A DNA stretch of 64,000 nt from MWCO01 sp964488865 (GTDB lineage Bacteria; Myxococcota_A; Polyangia; Polyangiales; Polyangiaceae). Positions within the stretch are counted from its first letter, which is position 1. Each line of letters starts with the position of its first letter. Both the position numbers and the translations under genes were made by a program. A model generated the notes under the pieces. That model ran no database searches. It was not told the origin of the DNA and was given only the letters and a program-made list of their open reading frames with translations. Location: NCBI GenBank assembly GCA_964488865.1, contig CAZAWR010000017.1, positions 62,001 through 126,000 on the forward strand, written 5' to 3'. Positions 53,106-61,394 of the stretch are shown here, one piece after another.

Positions 53106-53320
53106 CCAGCACGAACGCCGGACCCCCAAGGCGTCGTGCCGCTTGCTTGCTTACGCGCTTACCAACCTTCCTTGGACTCTCATCGCTTGCCGTCGTCCAC
53201 CCGACGGGCCCGCACCTCTCGGTCGCGGGCGAACTATCCTCGAATTCGGGTCGGTTGCTCGGGGGCTTTCGTCCGTTCCCTCGCGATGACGCTCCGGGAC
53301 GAGCCCGACCCGAATTCGGG
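53106..53320 (+). ncRNA. Candidate sigma-54-dependent small RNA
   Basis: The region after the sigma-54 core at 53080 lacks a plausible reading frame with start and ribosome-binding site, and ends at a 14-bp inverted repeat (53241-53318) that could terminate transcription. A transcript of about 215 nt would result. The rest of the 365-bp gap (52972-53336) holds nothing else recognisable. This is a prediction from layout; no known RNA family is recognised. Confidence 0.3.
53241..53318. terminator. Inverted repeat between convergent genes, possible terminator
   Basis: CGAATTCGGGTCGG (53241-53254) and its exact reverse complement (53305-53318) are separated by 50 bp. The pair sits just before the 3' end of prmC. 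A T-rich stretch (GTTCTTTCT) follows on the plus strand. The wide loop makes this less certain than a classic terminator. Confidence 0.4.
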
Positions 53321-53336
53321 GGGTGTTCTTTCTCCG

Positions 53337-54239
53337 TCAAGGTCGGATGCCGCTGACGACGCGGTCGCGCTTGCCGAGATCCTGCGCCACCCGCACGTCC
53401 GTCCACCCAGCGTGCTGCATCTGCTCCACCACCCGCGGCCCTTGATCGCACGCGATCTCCATCGCCAGCACGCCATCGGCACCGAGGCACGCGGCTGCCT
53501 CCGCGATCAACCGTCGAACCAGGTCGAGCCCATCAGCGCCGCCGTCGAGCGCGAGGCGCGGCTCGTGGTTGCGGATGTCAGCGGGTAGCTGGTCTACCTC
53601 GGCGCTGGGGATGTAGGGAGGGTTGGCGGCGACGAGGTCGAGCGGGCCCATCTGGCGCACGGGTGCGAGCAAGTTTCCCGTGGAGAAAGCCGTGTTCCAG
53701 GCCACCCCGAGCCGCACGGCGTTGCGCGAGGCCACCCTGATCGCCTCCGGGGACACGTCGGTACCCAGCACGTGCCACGTCGACCGCTCCTTGGCGAAGG
53801 AGATGGCGACGTTGCCCGAGCCCGTGCACACGTCCACCATGCGGCCGAACATGTGACGGTCCCGCGTGCGATCGAGGGCCACTTCCACCAGCGTCTCGGT
53901 GTCGGGCCGAGGGATGAGCACGCGCGCGTCCACCTCGAACACGTGCCCGTAGAACTCCCGTTCGCCGCGAAGGTATGCGATGGGCTCGTGGTTCCTGCGC
54001 CGAGCCACGAGGGCGCGGTAGGCGGAGAGCTCTTGGTTCTCGAGCGGCCGGTCTCGATCGATGATGAGCTGGATACGATTGCATCCGAGCACATGGGACA
54101 GCAGCAACTCTGCCTCGAGGCGGGGCGTTTCCAGCCCACGGGTGGCGAAATCCTCGGTGACCCAGGTGAGCACCCGGCGGACAGTCCACGGCTCGGAGCT
54201 GGCGGGCGTTGGGCTGGCGGGAGAGGGGCTGGAGGTCAT
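53337..54239 (-). CDS. prmC: Peptide chain release factor N5-glutamine methyltransferase
   Basis: A 300-residue enzyme that methylates the Gln of the GGQ motif in release factors RF1 and RF2. The N-terminal helical domain includes ETPRLEAELLLSHVLGCNRIQL. The methyltransferase fold has VDVCTGSGNVAISFA, LGTDVSPEAIRVASRN and the substrate-glutamine motif ANPPYIPSAEV. The conserved PIAYLRGEREFYG block links the two. The ATG at 54239 is used; an in-frame ATG at 54263 would lie in repeat copy D. No prfA is adjacent. Confidence 0.94.
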   Translation of the reverse strand: MTSSPSPASPTPASSEPWTVRRVLTWVTEDFATRGLETPRLEAELLLSHVLGCNRIQLIIDRDRPLENQELSAYRALVARRRNHEPIAYLRGEREFYGHVFEVDARVLIPRPDTETLVEVALDRTRDRHMFGRMVDVCTGSGNVAISFAKERSTWHVLGTDVSPEAIRVASRNAVRLGVAWNTAFSTGNLLAPVRQMGPLDLVAANPPYIPSAEVDQLPADIRNHEPRLALDGGADGLDLVRRLIAEAAACLGADGVLAMEIACDQGPRVVEQMQHAGWTDVRVAQDLGKRDRVVSGIRP

Positions 54240-54258
54240 GGCGAGGGCGAGTATCCTT

Positions 54259-54358
54259 ACCATGGGTGCGCGAACCGCAAAGGGCAAAGGGCATTGCCAT
54301 TCGCAGAGCAAGACCCAGAGGTTGCTCTGTCAGCCCGCCGCTTCACTCCGGATCAGGG
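54259..54358 (+). repeat. Dispersed structured repeat, copy D (partial)
   Basis: This lies between the divergent prmC and the allantoinase-like gene. From ACCATGGGTG (54259) to ACTCCGGATCAGGGG (54358) it aligns with copy C module 2 in reverse: TTGCCATTCG, then the hairpin GAGCAA-GACCCAGAGG-TTGCTC, then CAGCCCGCCGCTTC. The stem GAGCAA/TTGCTC is preserved while the loop differs. The left half of the element is missing and no flanking direct repeat is evident. Confidence 0.72.
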
Positions 54359-54455
54359 GTAAGCGGCGAAGGGCACCAGGACACGGAGCGAACGGCCTCG
54401 CCTTCGAGGCTGGACTTCTGGTAGTGGCAAGACCACGAACAGGAAACGAGGTGTC

Positions 54456-55829
54456 ATGACCCAGGAACGTGCCTTTCGGTTCGTACGCGCGCGTGTTGCA
54501 ACGCAACAAGGGCCCAGGGAGGCGTCCGTGACGGTTCGCGACGGGCGGATCGCGTGTCTGGACGGTCCTGCTGAGGAGGGATGCCGCGACGTGGACCTGG
54601 CGGGCGCCTGGTTGCTACCGGGCGCGATCGACGGGCACGTGCACTTCGACGACCCGGGGTTCACCCATCGGGAGGACTTTGCGTCGGGTTCCCGTGCGGC
54701 GGCTGCGGGGGGCGTCACCACGGTCGTGGACATGCCGTGTACGTCGCTGCCGCCGGTGACGGACGGGGCTTCGTTCGACGGGAAGCTTGCGGTGGTTGGG
54801 CCCAAGGCGCACGTGGATTTCAAGTTCTGGGGGGGGGCAAGAGGCAACGGTTTCGAGAGGGGAGAGCTGGGACGGGGGCTCGATGAGCTTTGGGCTCGAG
54901 GGGTTCGATCGATCAAGGCGTACCTCATCTCCGGGATGGATACGTTCACGGACGTGACGCCCGAACAGCTCGGGGTGGTGCTGGAGGAGGCGCGGCGTCG
55001 CGGGATGCGGGTGGGTGTGCACGCGGAAGACAGGCAGGGAGTGTTGGACGGAACGAAGCGGGAGCGGGCGGGCGATCGCGCGGAGGAGCCTGCGGCCTAT
55101 GCGAGGGCGCGCAGTGCGGAGGCGGAGGTCAAGGGGGTAGCCACGTGCGTGGCACTTGCGGAGCGGACCGGGGCGCCCTTGCACGTGGTGCATCTCGCGT
55201 GTGGAGAGGGTGTGCGCTTGATCCGGGAGGCCAAGGGGCGAGGGGTGCCGATCACGGCCGAGACCTGTCCGCACTACCTCGCGTTCACGCAGGATGACCT
55301 CGACCGACTCGGCGGGTTGCTCAAGACGGCGCCTGTGGTGAAGGGCGCGGTGGACCGAGAGGCGCTGTGGGAAGGGCTCGCGGACGGGACCCTCGACATG
55401 ATCGCGACGGATCACGCCCCTGGGGTGTATCCGGAAGAGAAGTCGACCGGGTCGATCTGGACGGATTACGGTGGGGTTCCGGGCGTGGAGCTGATGCTCT
55501 CGTACGTCTTGAGCGAGGGGGTGGGTAAGGGCCGAATCTCGCTCGGTCGCGCCGTGGAGTTGCTGTGCTCCGGGCCGGCCCGCGTGCACGCACTCTCGGG
55601 CAAGGGGCTTCTCGAGCCGGGAGCGGATGCGGATGTCGTGGTGTTCGACCCGAGCCAGACGTGGATTGTTCGCGCGGCGGAGCTCTTCACGCGGCAGAAG
55701 TACACGCCTTGGGAAGGCGTACGACTCACGGGGCGTGTCCGCGCGACCTACGTGCGCGGCATGCAGGTATACGATGCCGAGCGAGGCGTCGTGGGTGTGC
55801 CGCGAGGCCAGCTCGTCGCGCCTTGCTGA
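54456..55829 (+). CDS. Allantoinase-like cyclic amidohydrolase
   Basis: A 457-residue metal enzyme of the dihydroorotase/allantoinase group, which open cyclic amides of purine or pyrimidine breakdown. The binuclear site is present: DGHVHFDDPGFTHRED (His61, His63), the carbamylated Lys154 in SIKAYLIS, VHAED with His189, VVHLA, and ATDHAPGV. The PGFTHREDF wording after the first His pair favours allantoinase over dihydroorotase. GAGGTG precedes the ATG closely. The next gene, 28 bp later, is an SsnA-like aminohydrolase, which supports a purine-catabolic role. Confidence 0.85.
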   Translation: MTQERAFRFVRARVATQQGPREASVTVRDGRIACLDGPAEEGCRDVDLAGAWLLPGAIDGHVHFDDPGFTHREDFASGSRAAAAGGVTTVVDMPCTSLPPVTDGASFDGKLAVVGPKAHVDFKFWGGARGNGFERGELGRGLDELWARGVRSIKAYLISGMDTFTDVTPEQLGVVLEEARRRGMRVGVHAEDRQGVLDGTKRERAGDRAEEPAAYARARSAEAEVKGVATCVALAERTGAPLHVVHLACGEGVRLIREAKGRGVPITAETCPHYLAFTQDDLDRLGGLLKTAPVVKGAVDREALWEGLADGTLDMIATDHAPGVYPEEKSTGSIWTDYGGVPGVELMLSYVLSEGVGKGRISLGRAVELLCSGPARVHALSGKGLLEPGADADVVVFDPSQTWIVRAAELFTRQKYTPWEGVRLTGRVRATYVRGMQVYDAERGVVGVPRGQLVAPC

Positions 55830-55857
55830 AAGAAGCGTTGAACTCGTGGAGTGTGGG

Positions 55858-57204
55858 ATGTCACAGAAGCTGCTTGTGGGCCCGGCGACCGTATTCACGA
55901 ACACGACGGGCGAGCCCGTCCTCGCGGACGCGGGAGTTCTTTGCGCGGGCGACCGGATCGAGCGGGTGGGACCGTGGTCCGACCTGGAATCGTCGTGCGG
56001 TGACGCCGCGCGCTTGCCGGCGAGCGGCAAGCTGGTGCTGCCCGGGCTCATCAACGCGCACCACCACTTGTACTCGACGTTTGCGCGGGGCATGCCCCTT
56101 CCGGCGGGGGCCCGGCTCGGCAATTTTCCCGAGATCCTCGAAGGGATTTGGTGGCGTCTCGACCGCGCCATCGACCTCGAAGCGGTGGAGGCGGGCGCCT
56201 ACCCGCCCGTGATGGACGGTCTTCGCTGGGGGACCACCACGATCGTGGACCACCACGCGTCGCCCAGCGCGATCCGCGGCTCGCTCGAGGCGTTGGCGCG
56301 GGTGTGTGACGAGGCTGGGGTGCGGGCGAGCCTTTGCTACGAGGTGACCGATCGCAACGGGCCGGAGGGGGCGAACGAAGGCATCGAGGAGAATGCGGCG
56401 TTCGTGCAGGCGTGTCGGGGGCAGGTCGGGCGTTCGGCGCTGCTGGGTTTTCATGCTTCGTTCACGGTGTCGGACGAGACGCTCGCCCGCGCGGCGGCGC
56501 GGGTCGACCCGAGCACACCGATCCACGTGCACGTGGCGGAGGATGTGTCCGACGTGACGCGCACGCGTGCGCGATTCGGGCGGGGGATCATCGAGAGGCT
56601 GGAGGCGCACGGTCTGCTGCGCGAGAACAGTGTGTTGGTGCATGGGATCCACCTGACGGACGACGAGCTGGATCGGATCGCGGCGGCAGGGGCGTGGCTG
56701 GTACACAACCCCGAATCGAACGCGAACAACGCGGTGGGTCATCTGGATGTGGAGCGCGCGCTCGCGCGCGGTGTGCGTGTGGCCCTGGGCACGGACGGGA
56801 TGGCGTCGAACATGCTGCGTGCGGCGAAGTCGGCCTATCTGATGATCCGGCACGCGCGTCGGGACCCGACGGTGGGATTTGGGTTGCCTCGCAAGCTGCT
56901 GTTCGAGAACAACGTGGCGCTGGCCCGGGAGCTGTTCGGGGAGCCGAAGCTGGGGGCGATCGAGCCTGGCGCGCCGGCTGATCTTTGCGTGCTGGACTAC
57001 GACCCACCGACGCCGCTCGACGCCAGTACGTTCGATGGGCATCTGGTGTTCGGCATCACCGAGGCGCCGGTTTTGGCGACGGTGAGTGCGGGCCGTGTGC
57101 GTGCGCTGCGCGGGGAGATGCTGACGCTCGACACCGCGCGGGTGCAGAAGCGCGTGCTGGCGGCGGCCGAGCAGGTGTGGCGTCGTTTGCGGGAGATGCC
57201 GTAG
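55858..57204 (+). CDS. ssnA: SsnA-like amidohydrolase (chlorohydrolase/deaminase family)
   Basis: A 448-residue enzyme, close to the usual length of SsnA. The metal ligands of the family are present: LPGLINAHHHLYS, IHVHVAEDV, VLVHGIHL and ALGTDGMASN. The substrate strand STFARGMPLP and the LFENNVALARELFG block also match SsnA, a purine-catabolism-linked aminohydrolase of uncertain substrate. GGAG precedes the ATG and the gene follows the allantoinase-like one by 28 bp, so they are one transcript. No xanthine dehydrogenase or guanine deaminase gene lies nearby. Confidence 0.83.
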   Translation: MSQKLLVGPATVFTNTTGEPVLADAGVLCAGDRIERVGPWSDLESSCGDAARLPASGKLVLPGLINAHHHLYSTFARGMPLPAGARLGNFPEILEGIWWRLDRAIDLEAVEAGAYPPVMDGLRWGTTTIVDHHASPSAIRGSLEALARVCDEAGVRASLCYEVTDRNGPEGANEGIEENAAFVQACRGQVGRSALLGFHASFTVSDETLARAAARVDPSTPIHVHVAEDVSDVTRTRARFGRGIIERLEAHGLLRENSVLVHGIHLTDDELDRIAAAGAWLVHNPESNANNAVGHLDVERALARGVRVALGTDGMASNMLRAAKSAYLMIRHARRDPTVGFGLPRKLLFENNVALARELFGEPKLGAIEPGAPADLCVLDYDPPTPLDASTFDGHLVFGITEAPVLATVSAGRVRALRGEMLTLDTARVQKRVLAAAEQVWRRLREMP

Positions 57205-57230
57205 CCGGGTCGGACCGGAATCGAGGAACC

Positions 57231-57791
57231 TTGGGCTGGAAGTGGCTTCTGGTAGGGATGTCCGGAGGGCTGGTCGTGGTGGGGGCGACGGCTTCGGTGC
57301 TGATGCATGGTCCGAACCCGCTGCTGCACCCGGCGCCGCTTCTGGAGCTTTCGCCTTGGGGGCGGGAGGGTTGGTCCGCGGGGGTGGGCCTTGGGTTCGG
57401 GGTTTTGACGGTGTGGCTCACGCGGGTGGCGGTTCGGCACGCGAGGTGGGCGCAGCGGCTCCATCAGGACCTTCGTCCGATCGCGCAACAGCTCTCGCCA
57501 TCCATGATCGTGGCGTTGGCGGTGGTTTCGAGCGGGGGAGAGGAGCTGTTGTTTCGCTCCTTCTTGACCCCCTGGGTGGGGGTCGTACCGCAAGCCATCG
57601 TGTTCGGGTTGCTTCACCAGGTACCGGGTCCGAGCCGGTGGGTGTGGGTCGCCTGGGCGATGGCCGCGGGCCTTGCGTTTGGCCTGATGTACGAGGTGTT
57701 TGGGACGCTGACGGGCCCTCTGATCGCTCATGCCTTCATCAACGCCGTCAACCTTCGCTTCCTGCGAGACCGCGACGCCACCCTGGGGTGA
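57231..57791 (+). CDS. CPBP-family intramembrane metalloprotease
   Basis: A protein of about 186 residues with four or five membrane helices. The family motifs are VVSSGGEELLFRSFLTPW (EE-x3-R), VFGLLHQVPG with the His, and LTGPLIAHAFINAVNL with the second His and Asn. Relatives include CAAX proteases and bacteriocin-immunity proteins. No good ATG exists near the natural N-terminus: a TTG at 57231 with GAGGAA before it is used, while an ATG at 57258 would cut into the first helix. It follows the SsnA-like gene by 26 bp. Confidence 0.78.
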   Translation: MGWKWLLVGMSGGLVVVGATASVLMHGPNPLLHPAPLLELSPWGREGWSAGVGLGFGVLTVWLTRVAVRHARWAQRLHQDLRPIAQQLSPSMIVALAVVSSGGEELLFRSFLTPWVGVVPQAIVFGLLHQVPGPSRWVWVAWAMAAGLAFGLMYEVFGTLTGPLIAHAFINAVNLRFLRDRDATLG

Positions 57792-57867
57792 CTCCCCTCG
57801 AGCCCGTCGAAACGGTCGACCGGAACCGCGATTATCGCTAGGCTAGTGGTCGCCCTGGACCTGGCCC

Positions 57868-59349
57868 ATGTTGCATCCGCCCGAGTTGGAAGACCGCCCA
57901 CGCATCCTCGTCGTTGATGACGAGAAGTTCATCCGTGACATCCTTGCGGACTTCCTGGGGCTCGAGGGCTACTTCGTTCGTACGGCGTCGGATGGGGTGT
58001 CGGCGCTGGAGGCGTTGACGACCTCGCGGTTCGACCTGGTCATCAGCGACCTGAAGATGCCGCGGATGGGTGGCATCGAGTTGCTGGAAGCGATCCCGCG
58101 GGTGAGCCCGAGCACGCTGACGGTCATCATGACGGGGTTCGGCACGGTGGAGACGGCGATCGACGCCATGAAGCGCGGCGCTTACGACTACGTGTTGAAG
58201 CCGTTCAAGATGGAGGAGGTCATCCACATCGTTCAGCGTGGGATCGACAAGCAGCGGCTGACGGCGGAGAACATGCGGCTCAAGGAGGCTGTGTCGCTGT
58301 ACTCGGTGAGCGAGGCGATCGCGGCGAGCCTTTCGCTGGAAGAGGTGCTGGAGACGATCGGGCATTCGGCGATCCACGAGATGAGGGCCGACGTGGTGAC
58401 CACCTGGCTGGAGGACGGCAAGGGTGGGTTCACGGAGCGGCATTCGCTCCTTGGGGGGCGGCTGGAGTCGAGTGCGAGCCTGGGGGTGATGGATGCGGAC
58501 GTGATCGTCCAGCATATGATGCGGAGCCAGAACCTTGTGGAACACGGCGCCAACGCGCATCGGTTCTTTTCGTTGCTGCCTGAGGTTCCCATCGTGAGCT
58601 TGCTCGTGGTGCCGTTGAAGGTCACGCGGCGGCTTCTGGGGTGGGTCGCGCTGGGCTCCTTCACCAACGCGCTTCGGTTCGACGAAGGCCATCGGAAGCT
58701 ATTTTCGATCATCGGCGCGCGCGCTGCCGCGTCGATCGAGAACGCGCGGCTCTACGAGGACTTGCAGGGGACCTTTCAGCAGACGATCCATGGTTTGGCG
58801 AAGGCCATCGACAAGATGGACAGGTACACGTCGGGGCACTCGGACCGGGTGGCGGTGTACGCCACGTTTCTGGCCAAGAAGCTGGGGTTGTCCGAAGACG
58901 TGGTGGCCGTGGTGGACCAGTCCGCGCTGATGCACGACATCGGGAAGATCGGGTGTGTGCTCAACCTCAACAAGCCCGGCAAGCTCACGCAAGAAGAGTA
59001 CGAGGTGTTCAAGAAGCACCCGCAGTTTGGGCGTGACATCCTCGAGCCCATCAAGTTTCTCCACCCGCTCATCCCGGGGGTGCAGCTCCATCACGAGCGG
59101 TGGGATGGCAAGGGCTACCCCCTCGGCCTGCGCGGCACCGAGATCCCGCTCATCGCGCGCATCATCGCCGTGGCGGACGCGTACGACGCCATGACCAGCA
59201 ACCGAGCCTACCGGCGGGCGCTTCCGCAAGACGTGGCCGTGGGTGAGATCGAGCGCTGTGCGGGGACGCAGTTCGACCCGGAGGTGGCGCTCGCGTTCAC
59301 CGAGGGGATCGAAGAGTTCTTCGCCGAGCGCAAGCGTTCGGAAGGATGA
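57868..59349 (+). CDS. Response regulator with GAF and HD-GYP domains (c-di-GMP phosphodiesterase type)
   Basis: A 493-residue cytosolic protein. The receiver (about 10-125) has VVDDEKF and phospho-acceptor Asp61 in LVISDLKMPRMGG. A GAF-like domain follows (about 150-295). The HD-GYP domain (about 300-480) is complete: GHSDRVAVYA, MHDIGKIG, HHERWDGKGYPLG and ADAYDAMTSNRAYR. With the catalytic residues intact it should degrade cyclic di-GMP, controlled by phosphorylation and by whatever the GAF domain binds. No kinase is adjacent. Confidence 0.92.
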   Translation: MLHPPELEDRPRILVVDDEKFIRDILADFLGLEGYFVRTASDGVSALEALTTSRFDLVISDLKMPRMGGIELLEAIPRVSPSTLTVIMTGFGTVETAIDAMKRGAYDYVLKPFKMEEVIHIVQRGIDKQRLTAENMRLKEAVSLYSVSEAIAASLSLEEVLETIGHSAIHEMRADVVTTWLEDGKGGFTERHSLLGGRLESSASLGVMDADVIVQHMMRSQNLVEHGANAHRFFSLLPEVPIVSLLVVPLKVTRRLLGWVALGSFTNALRFDEGHRKLFSIIGARAAASIENARLYEDLQGTFQQTIHGLAKAIDKMDRYTSGHSDRVAVYATFLAKKLGLSEDVVAVVDQSALMHDIGKIGCVLNLNKPGKLTQEEYEVFKKHPQFGRDILEPIKFLHPLIPGVQLHHERWDGKGYPLGLRGTEIPLIARIIAVADAYDAMTSNRAYRRALPQDVAVGEIERCAGTQFDPEVALAFTEGIEEFFAERKRSEG

Positions 59350-59411
59350 CTGGGGGTGCTGAGCGTGCCCGCGGTGGTTGGGCTATGCTTCGGGGAAGGA
59401 ACGAGGTTGCC

Positions 59412-60485
59412 ATGCGACTAGCCTGCTTTGCCGTGCTCGTCTCGCTGCTTCCCTGGGTCACTGGCTGTGGCGAGCCCGAGGACCTCACGGGTCCGTCGAC
59501 GCCCGTGGATGCTGCGACGGACAGCCCTTCCGCTGACGTGGTGGGGGATGCAGAGGTGGACGGGGGGCTCGATGCCGACCCGGGCACGGACGCGCCGGAC
59601 GTGGTGGTTCCGGCCTGTGCGCCGCCCGTGGAGGCTGCGACCGCTGCGGTGTGCTTGCGGTTCGACCCCGAGCAGCTGGACTTGATCTCGGGCGATGAGG
59701 CGTACGACGGCAAAGGGGTCTTGGTCGTGCAGGTGTACGACACGCCGGTGCCGGAGCCCGAGGGTGGACCCGAGGTGCCCCCGCTGGCCGAGGTCGTCGT
59801 GCCGGATCAGACGGGAGGGGAGGCGACCATGGGCGTATACGACCCCTGGGAGCCCGTGCGGTTCGACGCCTTGCCTGCCACGGTGTATGTGCGCGCGCTG
59901 TTCGTCGACAACTTCGCGGCGTTTTCCGGCAAAGACCTTACTGCCGGGGTGTGGCTGGGCGGTTACGCGTTCCCGAAGGGGCTGCTCACGGGGGGTCTGC
60001 AAGCGGTTGCGCTGACGGTGGGGGAGGGGACGGAGGTTGTCGTGCCGATGACCGCGCTGCGTTCGATGCGCGTGACCCTCACCAAGTCGATGTTCGTCCA
60101 GCCGAAGGGCAACGGGGAGGGGCCTGCGGGTTTCCTTCTGGTCGACACCCCCCAGGTGGCGGTCAACTCGGCCGTGTGGGGCATCGGCCAGACGCCCTGC
60201 GCTACGATTCATTCGGCGTCGGGCATTGCCCTCGAGGGCGTGTTCGTTGGGGATGGGGACTTTTACGGTCTCGGGTACCTCGACGACTACGGCACCGGGA
60301 TGGAGACTGGCATCACGGCGGGGACGATGGTGAACCTCACGCTCGTGGGGGGTCAGCCAGCGCTCCCGGACGCGGCGCGCATCGCGGTGCCGCCGGGGGC
60401 CTATCGTGTGGAGGCGAAGCTGGAGCTCACAGGCACCGTGCCCTTCCAAGGGGTACCGCCCCAGGACACCGTTTCCTGTCCGTAA
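59412..60485 (+). CDS. Predicted lipoprotein (357 aa)
   Basis: The ATG leads into a signal peptide ending in lipobox WVTGC; GAGG lies before it. A tether rich in Asp, Pro and Ala (VDAATDSPSADVVGDAEVDGG) follows, then a beta-rich domain with four cysteines (VVVPACAPPVEAA, AAVCLRFDPEQL, QTPCATIHS, DTVSCP). Blocks such as VLVVQVYDTPVPEPEGG and VYVRALFVDNFAAFSG suggest beta-sandwich domains. The style is typical of Myxococcota surface lipoproteins. No family is recognised and no motif shows function. Confidence 0.7.
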   Translation: MRLACFAVLVSLLPWVTGCGEPEDLTGPSTPVDAATDSPSADVVGDAEVDGGLDADPGTDAPDVVVPACAPPVEAATAAVCLRFDPEQLDLISGDEAYDGKGVLVVQVYDTPVPEPEGGPEVPPLAEVVVPDQTGGEATMGVYDPWEPVRFDALPATVYVRALFVDNFAAFSGKDLTAGVWLGGYAFPKGLLTGGLQAVALTVGEGTEVVVPMTALRSMRVTLTKSMFVQPKGNGEGPAGFLLVDTPQVAVNSAVWGIGQTPCATIHSASGIALEGVFVGDGDFYGLGYLDDYGTGMETGITAGTMVNLTLVGGQPALPDAARIAVPPGAYRVEAKLELTGTVPFQGVPPQDTVSCP

Positions 60486-60533
60486 AGGGATAGTTCTCTC
60501 GTTCTTCTTCCTGCGCGCATCGATCAGGCAACC

Positions 60534-61295
60534 GTGAGTACGCGAACCGTACGAGGATTCTGGCTCGGCCTAAGGGCCTACGCGTGTGTCCATGCGTTGC
60601 AGGAGCGTGCGGTGCTGGCGCGGCAGCAAGGACACATCGGCGACGTCATGCTGCTGCTCGAGCATCGACCCGTGGTCACGCTGGGGCGAGGGGCGCGAGG
60701 TGAGCATGTGTTGCTCTCCCGGGAGGCGCTCGAGGCTCGTGGCATCGACCTTGTGGCCACTGCGCGGGGTGGCGACGTGACCTACCACGGTCCGGGCCAG
60801 CTGGTGGGCTACCCGATCGTGGGGCTGGAGCCGGACCGCTGCGACGTACGACGCTACGTGCGGGACCTGCTCGAGACGATGATGGGGGTGGCGTGGGACC
60901 ATGGGGTGTCGGCGGGGGTGATCGACCAGTACCCGGGGATATGGGTGGACAAGGTGTCGCCGGGTCGGTGGCCCGGGCAGGAGGCTGCGGCGCGGCCTGC
61001 GAAGCTGGGTGCGGTGGGGGTTCGGATCTCTCGCTGGGTGACCATGCATGGGTTCGCGCTCAACGCGAGCACGGACCTTCAGGGGTTTGGGGCCATCGTG
61101 CCGTGCGGGATTCGCCAGTACGACGTGACCACGTTGGACGAGCTCGTGGGAGGCAGGCCGCAGCCCGAGGCGCTCGCGCGGCGCGCGGCGGAGTTGTTCT
61201 GCGCGCGGTTCGATGCGCGACTCGAGAGCTTCGCGCGGTTCGACGCGGTGGACGATGATCTCGCGGAGGCCCTGGGGATTCCACCGGAGTCCTGA
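60534..61295 (+). CDS. lipB: Octanoyltransferase
   Basis: A 253-residue enzyme that moves octanoate from acyl carrier protein to lipoate-dependent enzymes, the first step of lipoate synthesis. The motifs are textbook: RGGDVTYHGPGQLVGYPI, the catalytic Lys in AKLGAVGVRISRWVTMHG, FALN, and the catalytic Cys in IVPCGIRQYDVTTL. The GTG start has only a short AGG before it. No lipA lies next to it in this window. The C-terminal 50 residues extend beyond the core. Confidence 0.95.
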   Translation: MSTRTVRGFWLGLRAYACVHALQERAVLARQQGHIGDVMLLLEHRPVVTLGRGARGEHVLLSREALEARGIDLVATARGGDVTYHGPGQLVGYPIVGLEPDRCDVRRYVRDLLETMMGVAWDHGVSAGVIDQYPGIWVDKVSPGRWPGQEAAARPAKLGAVGVRISRWVTMHGFALNASTDLQGFGAIVPCGIRQYDVTTLDELVGGRPQPEALARRAAELFCARFDARLESFARFDAVDDDLAEALGIPPES

Positions 61296-61394
61296 GGGAG
61301 GGAGCCCCTCGCCGGGGCAGCGGGAACCCGTTGCGATTGCGGGGGCGCGCGGATAGGCTCAGCTCCTCTTTGCCCTACCGGGCTGGAGTCGCCC

